Part shown: in pieces, positions 60,047-64,000 of the stretch
Layout: each line of letters begins with the position of its first letter
Position numbering within the stretch: position 1 is the first letter of the stretch
Source: an uncultured Rhodospirillales bacterium
GTDB lineage: Bacteria; Pseudomonadota; Alphaproteobacteria; CACIAM-22H2
NCBI GenBank assembly: GCA_937926175.1
Contig: CALANV010000018.1
Coordinates: forward strand, 133,524 to 197,523
Reading direction: 5' to 3'
DNA: 64,000 nt
Notes under the pieces: generated by a model
Told to the model about the DNA's origin: nothing
Seen by the model: only the letters and a program-made list of their open reading frames with translations
Databases searched by the model: none
Position numbers and translations under genes: made by a program

Positions 60047-60460
60047 ATGAACTACTGGCTCATGAAGTCTGAGCCCGATGCCTATTCCTGGGATCAACTC
60101 GTAGCGGAAGGACGCGGACACTGGGACGGCGTCCGGAATGCGCAGGCGTCGCGCAACATGCAGGCCATGCGCAAAGGCGATCGTGCCTTCTTCTACCATT
60201 CCAATATCGGCAAAGAGATCGTCGGCGTGATGGAGATCGTGCGCGAGTATTATCCGGATCATACCGATCCGACCGGCCGGTGGGGCATGGTCGACGTCGT
60301 TCCGCTGCGCCCGTTCAAGCGGCCGGTGACGCTCGCGCAGATCAAGGCCGATCCCCGATTCGCGGATCTAGCACTGGTCCGACAATCGCGGCTGTCCGTC
60401 ATGCCGGTCAGTCCCGAACACTGGCGTCTCATTTGCGCCATGGGCGAGACGGAGGCATGA
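60047..60460 (+). CDS. EVE domain-containing protein
   Basis: A 137-aa single-domain protein of the EVE family (PUA-like fold), which binds modified bases in DNA or RNA. Typical features are MNYWLMKSEPDAYSWDQLV at the N terminus, then WDGVRNAQASRNMQAMRKGDRAFFYHSN, the core of the fold, and YYPDHTDPTGRWGMVDVVPLRPF. ATG 60047 with GGAGG upstream at 60037-60041 is chosen; longer in-frame readings add nothing. It overlaps the Rieske gene start by 4 bases. EVE proteins next to tsaD and gpsA are common in alphaproteobacteria and may be linked to modified tRNA, although the function is not proven. Confidence 0.9.
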   Translation: MNYWLMKSEPDAYSWDQLVAEGRGHWDGVRNAQASRNMQAMRKGDRAFFYHSNIGKEIVGVMEIVREYYPDHTDPTGRWGMVDVVPLRPFKRPVTLAQIKADPRFADLALVRQSRLSVMPVSPEHWRLICAMGETEA

Positions 60461-60819
60461 CGACGGACGAACGCAGGCTGTGCCGTCTCGACGACCTCGC
60501 CGATCCGGGCGCAAAGGGCTTCACGTTCGATGACGGCGGCGTACGTCACGACGTGCTCGTCGTACGGAAAGCGGGCCATGTGTTCGCCTATGTGAACGCC
60601 TGTCCGCATATCGGCACGCCGCTGGACTTCCTGCCGGATCAGTTTCTGACGCGTGATCGGCGATATCTGCTGTGCTCGACCCATGGCGCGATGTTCGAGA
60701 TCGCGACGGGGTTATGCATCGCCGGCCCGTGCAAAGGACAGTCGCTCAAGGCCATTCCCGTCAGCGTGCGGGGAAACGACGTCGTCGTCATGCTCCGGAC
60801 GGCGACGGAGCAGCGCTGA
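60457..60819 (+). CDS. Rieske [2Fe-2S] ferredoxin-like protein
   Basis: A 120-aa soluble Rieske-type protein. Cluster ligands are C49 and H51 in NACPHIG, and C73 and H76 in LLCSTHGAMF; the spacing C-x-H...C-x2-H is canonical. The final strands (PVSVRGNDVVVML) close the domain. Two extra cysteines (C87, C92) lie in the loop after the second ligand pair. Such small ferredoxins donate electrons to oxygenases or act in unknown redox roles; no oxygenase is near. It overlaps the EVE gene by 4 bases, so tsaD-gpsA-EVE-Rieske may form one transcript. A 189-bp gap with an AT-rich block follows before the LuxR-type gene. Confidence 0.88.
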   Translation: MTTDERRLCRLDDLADPGAKGFTFDDGGVRHDVLVVRKAGHVFAYVNACPHIGTPLDFLPDQFLTRDRRYLLCSTHGAMFEIATGLCIAGPCKGQSLKAIPVSVRGNDVVVMLRTATEQR

Positions 60820-60894
60820 ACGGTCCGCAGTGGAGACGGGGCGGCCCGGTTACGACGGCCGCGTCGGTTACGTGTACTTTTAACCGTGTAATCG

Positions 60895-60967
60895 TGGCTT
60901 GCAAAAAAAAGCCATTACAGTTAGATGGTTTGCGACCTAATTTTAGGTTAAGAAAATCTTAGGTTAA
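60895..60967. promoter_or_regulatory. AT-rich leader with repeats upstream of LuxR-type gene
   Basis: A sharply AT-rich block in a GC-rich genome. It contains TGGCTT/AAGCCA around an A-rich loop (60895-60914), the inverted repeat ACCTAA-TT-TTAGGT (60935-60948), and two direct copies of TTAGGTTAA (60943-60951 and 60959-60967) with a 16-base period. It ends 41 bases before the regulator ATG at 61009 and probably contains its promoter and operator. Confidence 0.6.
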
Positions 60968-61008
60968 AAAGGCGCATTAGCCGCTGGACGGCGGATGGAC
61001 AGGAAAGA

Positions 61009-61713
61009 ATGGTATCGCTGCCGTCAAGATCGGTCGAATTGATCCAGGATCGCCCCGTCGCGGAACGCGTGCGTGAGCGGGTGCTGGTATACCACCCTGC
61101 ACAGCTTGTTGCTGATGCGCTTGCCCTGCTGATCACCACCCAGGCCCCGGAACTCAAGGTCTGTCAGACCACGACCGAGGGCGCGGCGTTTACGGCCTTG
61201 TCGCAACAAGGTCCTTTCGGCCTGGTTCTGTGGTGCATGGACGAGCACACCCGGATGACGGATGTGCTCAACCGCGTCCGGATGGTTCAGGCGGACGCCG
61301 CCGTCGCGTTCCTGACCGACAACGTCAATCCCGCCATGCTCGACCAGGCGATGATCGCGGGCGTATCGGGCCTGCTGCCGATCAAGAACTCCGGCCGGCT
61401 CACCGTGAACATCATCCGTCTGCTGCTGGCCGGCGGCACCTACGTCCCCGCCTGCTCGTCGCCGGAGACGCCGGCGCACGAATCCGGTTCGGTCGGTTCG
61501 CCGCCCGATAGCGGCGAGCCGCGACTGCCCCTGTCGACGCGTCAAAACGACGTGTTGCGGCTCATCGCGCGGGGCGCATCGAACAAGGCGATCGCCCGCG
61601 AACTCGGCATGCGCGAGAACACGGTCAAGACGCACGTCAAGCAGATCATGCGCCGCCTGGGGGTCCGGAACCGGACCGAAGCCGCTCTCGTCGCGATCCG
61701 GACGGCGCGCTGA
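61009..61713 (+). CDS. LuxR/NarL-type regulator with degenerate receiver domain
   Basis: A 234-aa DNA-binding regulator. Residues 20-145 are a receiver-like domain and 165-232 a LuxR-type helix-turn-helix: PLSTRQNDVLRLIARGASNKAIARELGMRENTVKTHVKQIMRRLGV. The receiver lacks the usual acidic pair (VLVYHPA where IDDHP is expected). The phosphorylation site also appears lost, since GLVLWCMDEH has Cys where DxVLxD needs Asp. The conserved Thr in AFLTDN remains. It therefore probably works without classic phosphorylation. AGGAAAG precedes ATG 61009. A paralogue follows 369 bp downstream. The AT-rich repeats just upstream are candidate autoregulatory sites. Confidence 0.85.
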   Translation: MVSLPSRSVELIQDRPVAERVRERVLVYHPAQLVADALALLITTQAPELKVCQTTTEGAAFTALSQQGPFGLVLWCMDEHTRMTDVLNRVRMVQADAAVAFLTDNVNPAMLDQAMIAGVSGLLPIKNSGRLTVNIIRLLLAGGTYVPACSSPETPAHESGSVGSPPDSGEPRLPLSTRQNDVLRLIARGASNKAIARELGMRENTVKTHVKQIMRRLGVRNRTEAALVAIRTAR

Positions 61714-61882
61714 GGCCCCCGTGTCGACGACCGACCACGGCGTGATATCGTTGATGCGACAGACTTGCACCCCATGTTACCGCACCGGCCTGGGACGACG
61801 ACGTCAACCGTCCCGCTGAAGCGCGTCGCCTGACGACACGCGACGTCCTGAAATAAACGGACCAATCGCGCCGCAGGCAAAT

Positions 61883-61903
61883 CGCTTTGCAAAATGCAAA
61901 GCG
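61883..61903. promoter_or_regulatory. perfect inverted repeat in the gap between tandem regulators
   Basis: CGCTTTGCA and TGCAAAGCG are perfect 9-bp arms around AAA, within the 369-bp gap (61714-62082) that otherwise holds no gene. It lies 180 bp before the second regulator and could be an operator or a hairpin ending the first regulator's transcript. Confidence 0.5.
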
Positions 61904-62082
61904 GCCCAGGCCGGCCAACGCGCGAAAGCGCCCCCGCCCATCGAAACGACGCGAAAAGCAACCGCTTGCGGCGTACGCTCATGCCCTGCCGCGACACGGG
62001 GCCTTGGCCCGATCTTCGCAAGTGTCCGGCAACCGACGAACATCACCCGATCCCGCATAAGCACGTCGACCCGGTCAACGCG

Positions 62083-62835
62083 ATGACCAAGGACCTTGAA
62101 CGCCGCACGATGCACCTGCTCGTCTGTCACGCTTCGCCGTTCCTCGCCGAGGGCCTGCGCGCCCTGCTGGAGACGAGGATCGCAGGCGCACACGTGACAT
62201 GCACGTCCGATCCCGACGCAGCGGCGATGGTCGTTTCGACAGCCGGGCCGTTCGACCTCGCGCTATGCGACGGCACGGCGGATCCGGCGGCGGGCGCGAA
62301 GACTATTCGGCGCCTGCGTGCCGGGCAGCCCGGTCTTGCCGTCGCCGTCATGACGGACAAGCCGACCAAGGACTTCGTTGCGACGGTGATGGCAGCCGGT
62401 GCCGCCGGCGTGCTGCCGACGGACATGCCGGCCGCCATCGCAATCACGGTCATCGAACTCCTGATCAACGGCGGCCGCTATATCCCGCCGCTTACGTCCC
62501 GAGATCGGACAGATACGACGGCAACGCCGACGTCGGGCTACAGTGGCATGCTTCCGCTGGACGCGGCCAGCGCCCTGCGCCCGCTCTCCCCGCGGCAGAT
62601 CGACGTTCTGCGCCTCCTCAGCCGCGGCGAATCGAACAAGACCATCGCACGTGCGCTGCAGATGGGCGAGAACACGGTGAAGACGCACCTCAAGCAGATC
62701 ATGAAGCGGCTCAACGTGCGGAACCGGACGGAGGCCGCCCTCGCGGCCGCACGCCTTGGCCTTGTCGACGAGCCGGGGCTGAAACCGGGCCGGCAGGCTC
62801 ATCCGGTCCCGGTCCTCGCCGTGGCCGCGTTGTGA
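62083..62835 (+). CDS. LuxR/NarL-type regulator, paralogue of upstream gene
   Basis: A 250-aa regulator with the same architecture as the upstream gene. The helix-turn-helix reads PLSPRQIDVLRLLSRGESNKTIARALQMGENTVKTHLKQIMKRLNV, closely matching the first protein, and RNRTEAALAAARLG follows in both. The receiver domain again lacks the acidic pair (LLVCHAS), but here the phospho-acceptor Asp may be retained in DLALCDGTAD, with Thr in AVMTDKP; the conserved Lys near GVLPTDM is absent. ATG 62083 is preferred; 62110 is an alternative. A longer reading to 61894 has no homology-like content. The two genes are probably an old tandem duplication. The C-terminal tail is extended by about 25 residues. 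Confidence 0.82.
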   Translation: MTKDLERRTMHLLVCHASPFLAEGLRALLETRIAGAHVTCTSDPDAAAMVVSTAGPFDLALCDGTADPAAGAKTIRRLRAGQPGLAVAVMTDKPTKDFVATVMAAGAAGVLPTDMPAAIAITVIELLINGGRYIPPLTSRDRTDTTATPTSGYSGMLPLDAASALRPLSPRQIDVLRLLSRGESNKTIARALQMGENTVKTHLKQIMKRLNVRNRTEAALAAARLGLVDEPGLKPGRQAHPVPVLAVAAL

Positions 62836-62902
62836 CCCTGCCGTCGGTCCCGAAGCGCGAAGCGCCGGCACCCCGCCCACACGTGACCGGGCAGGTCCAT
62901 CC

Positions 62903-62922
62903 GCGGTCCTGACTTGGACCGC
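62903..62922 (+). terminator. short hairpin after second regulator gene
   Basis: Inverted repeat GCGGTCC/GGACCGC with a 6-base loop, about 68 bases after the stop at 62835. No T run follows, so it is a weak candidate. The 245-bp gap to the acetyl-CoA synthetase gene shows nothing else. Confidence 0.35.
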
Positions 62923-63080
62923 CCGCCCATCGTATAGCCCCCGGCAGGGTCGGTCACGGACATCCGCCCCCTGCAACCAAGGGCCGGCGAGACTTGTTTC
63001 GACGCCGCCTTCGTCCAATAATTCCGGCCATCCACCCGTCAGGGACCACAAATGTCCATGAACCGCCAGGGAGGTACCTC

Positions 63081-64000
63081 ATGCCCGAAGGCAACATGTT
63101 TCCGGTTCCCGATGTTCTTGCCCGTAGCGCGTGGGTCGACGCGGCGAAGTATCAGGCCATGTACGACCACTCGATCCGGGATCCGGAAGGCTTCTGGGCG
63201 GAGCATGGCCGTCGGATCAGCTGGATCAAACCGTATACCAAGGTGAAGGACTGCTCGTTTGAGGGTGACGTCCACATCCGTTGGTTCTATGACGGCACGC
63301 TCAACGCCGCAGCCAACTGCATCGACCGTCATCTCCCGACGCGCGCCAACCAGACGGCGATCATCTGGGAAGGCGACGACCCGTCGGAGCACAAGCTGAT
63401 CACCTATGCCGAGCTGCACGAGAACGTGTGCCGGCTCGCCAACGTCCTCAAGAAGCACGGCGTCAAGAAGGGCGATCGGGTCACGATCTACCTGCCGATG
63501 ATCCCCGAGGCAGCCTATGCGATGCTCGCCTGCGCGCGCATCGGCGCCATCCACTCCGTCGTGTTCGGCGGATTTTCGCCTGACTCGCTCGTCGGACGGA
63601 TCCAGGACTGCGATTCGAGCTTCCTGATCACCGCCGATGAAGGCCTGCGCGGCGGCCGCAAGGTTCCCCTCAAGGCGAACGCCGACGAAGCGCTCAAGTC
63701 CTGCCCCGGCGTCAAGAAGGTCCTCGTCGTGCGGCGGACGGGAGGCCAGATCGGATGGGTCGACGGGCGCGACCTCTGGTACGACGAGGAGTGCGCGAGC
63801 GTATCGGCCGACTGCCCGCCGGTCGAGATGAATGCGGAGGATCCGCTATTCATCCTCTACACCTCGGGATCGACCGGCAAGCCCAAGGGCGTGCTGCACA
63901 CGACCGGCGGCTACCTCGTCTTCGTGTCGATGACGCACCAGTACGTCTTCGACTATCACGACGGCGACATCTACTGGTGCACGGCCGACGTCGGCTGGGT
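63081..64000 (+). CDS. acs: acetyl-CoA synthetase, 3' end off window
   Basis: AMP-forming acetate-CoA ligase; activates acetate (or propionate) to the CoA ester in the cytoplasm. The first 306 codons are visible and the gene runs off the right edge (family length about 650). N-terminal marks are MFPVPDVLARSAWVDAAKYQAMYDHS, DPEGFWAEHGRRISWIKPYTKV, FYDGTLNAAANCIDRHL, and YLPMIPEAAYAMLACARIGAIHSVVFGGFSPDSL, which is typical of Acs. The ATP-binding P-loop LYTSGSTGKPKGVLHT and ADVGW at the edge are intact. The ATG at 63081 has AGGGAGGT just upstream. It stands downstream of the regulators with its own 245-bp upstream region. It could re-use acetate or propionate released by the catabolic operons in this window (inference). 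Confidence 0.95.
   Translation, partial: MPEGNMFPVPDVLARSAWVDAAKYQAMYDHSIRDPEGFWAEHGRRISWIKPYTKVKDCSFEGDVHIRWFYDGTLNAAANCIDRHLPTRANQTAIIWEGDDPSEHKLITYAELHENVCRLANVLKKHGVKKGDRVTIYLPMIPEAAYAMLACARIGAIHSVVFGGFSPDSLVGRIQDCDSSFLITADEGLRGGRKVPLKANADEALKSCPGVKKVLVVRRTGGQIGWVDGRDLWYDEECASVSADCPPVEMNAEDPLFILYTSGSTGKPKGVLHTTGGYLVFVSMTHQYVFDYHDGDIYWCTADVGW

Noticed and set aside
61714..62082. Upstream extension of the second LuxR-type gene to 61894
   Set aside because: The extra 63 residues have no domain-like character and would place the inverted repeat at 61883-61903 right at the start; ATG 62083 or 62110 fits the receiver domain.

Overview
The window looks like a chromosomal segment of a high-GC, soil- or water-type alphaproteobacterium, probably in or near Hyphomicrobiales/Rhodospirillales. 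This rests on the strongly GC-biased codon use, the dense operons with 4-base ATGA/GTGA overlaps, the many high-affinity importers for organic acids and amino acids, and the hemC-hemD/X-hemY block diverging from tsaD-gpsA-EVE. I cannot name a genus. No insertion sequence, prophage, CRISPR array or rRNA was seen; there is one tRNA gene, tRNA-Thr(CGT).

Layout. 1-3439 (minus): an MFS permease, a DUF1028 protein and two ATPase subunits of an Opp/Dpp importer, the last cut by the left edge. 3548-4608: a thioesterase broken by a frameshift in a CG run, and a small secreted surface-antigen-like protein. 4944-9649: a complete branched-chain-amino-acid-type (HAAT) ABC importer with a perfect 23-bp palindrome upstream. 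9700-18154: mixed genes, including a flavin reductase, an ECF sigma factor with a lipoprotein and a cupredoxin downstream, a luciferase-like monooxygenase, a DUF1194 protein, an AlaX-type editing hydrolase with a 15-G tract before its start, a threonine dehydratase-like enzyme and a bacterial eRF1-like (baeRF) protein. 18652-25218 (minus): a six-gene surface-polysaccharide cluster with glycosyltransferases, a methyltransferase, a methyltransferase-like/kinase fusion and a flippase.

26253-41605 is the most interesting part. A GntR/HutC regulator with a near-perfect 24-bp operator heads an unbroken operon. It encodes a second HAAT importer, then aconitase-type large and small subunits, an isocitrate-lyase/PEP-mutase family lyase, HyuB, HyuA, an isochorismatase-fold protein lacking its catalytic cysteine, a fumarate-reductase-like flavoprotein and a glutathione transferase. 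Together this reads as a dedicated uptake and degradation route for a cyclic amide or imide that yields a substituted maleate, then a malate, then two small acids. The divergent gene is a tautomerase-NTF2 fusion.

42543-53621: a DUF423 membrane protein, an NTF2-like protein, a thiamine-diphosphate E1 alpha/beta pair followed by a TRAP transporter, then a second TRAP transporter followed by an amidase. Perfect GC-rich hairpins follow both TRAP binding-protein genes and the first HAAT binding-protein gene. 53618-57799 (minus) carries haem genes: hemC, a hemD-hemX fusion, and a HemY-like protein with a zinc ribbon. 57929-60819 carries tsaD, gpsA, an EVE-domain gene and a Rieske gene. 61009-62835 holds two tandem LuxR-type regulators with degenerate receiver domains behind an AT-rich repeat-bearing leader. 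An acetyl-CoA synthetase gene runs off the right edge.
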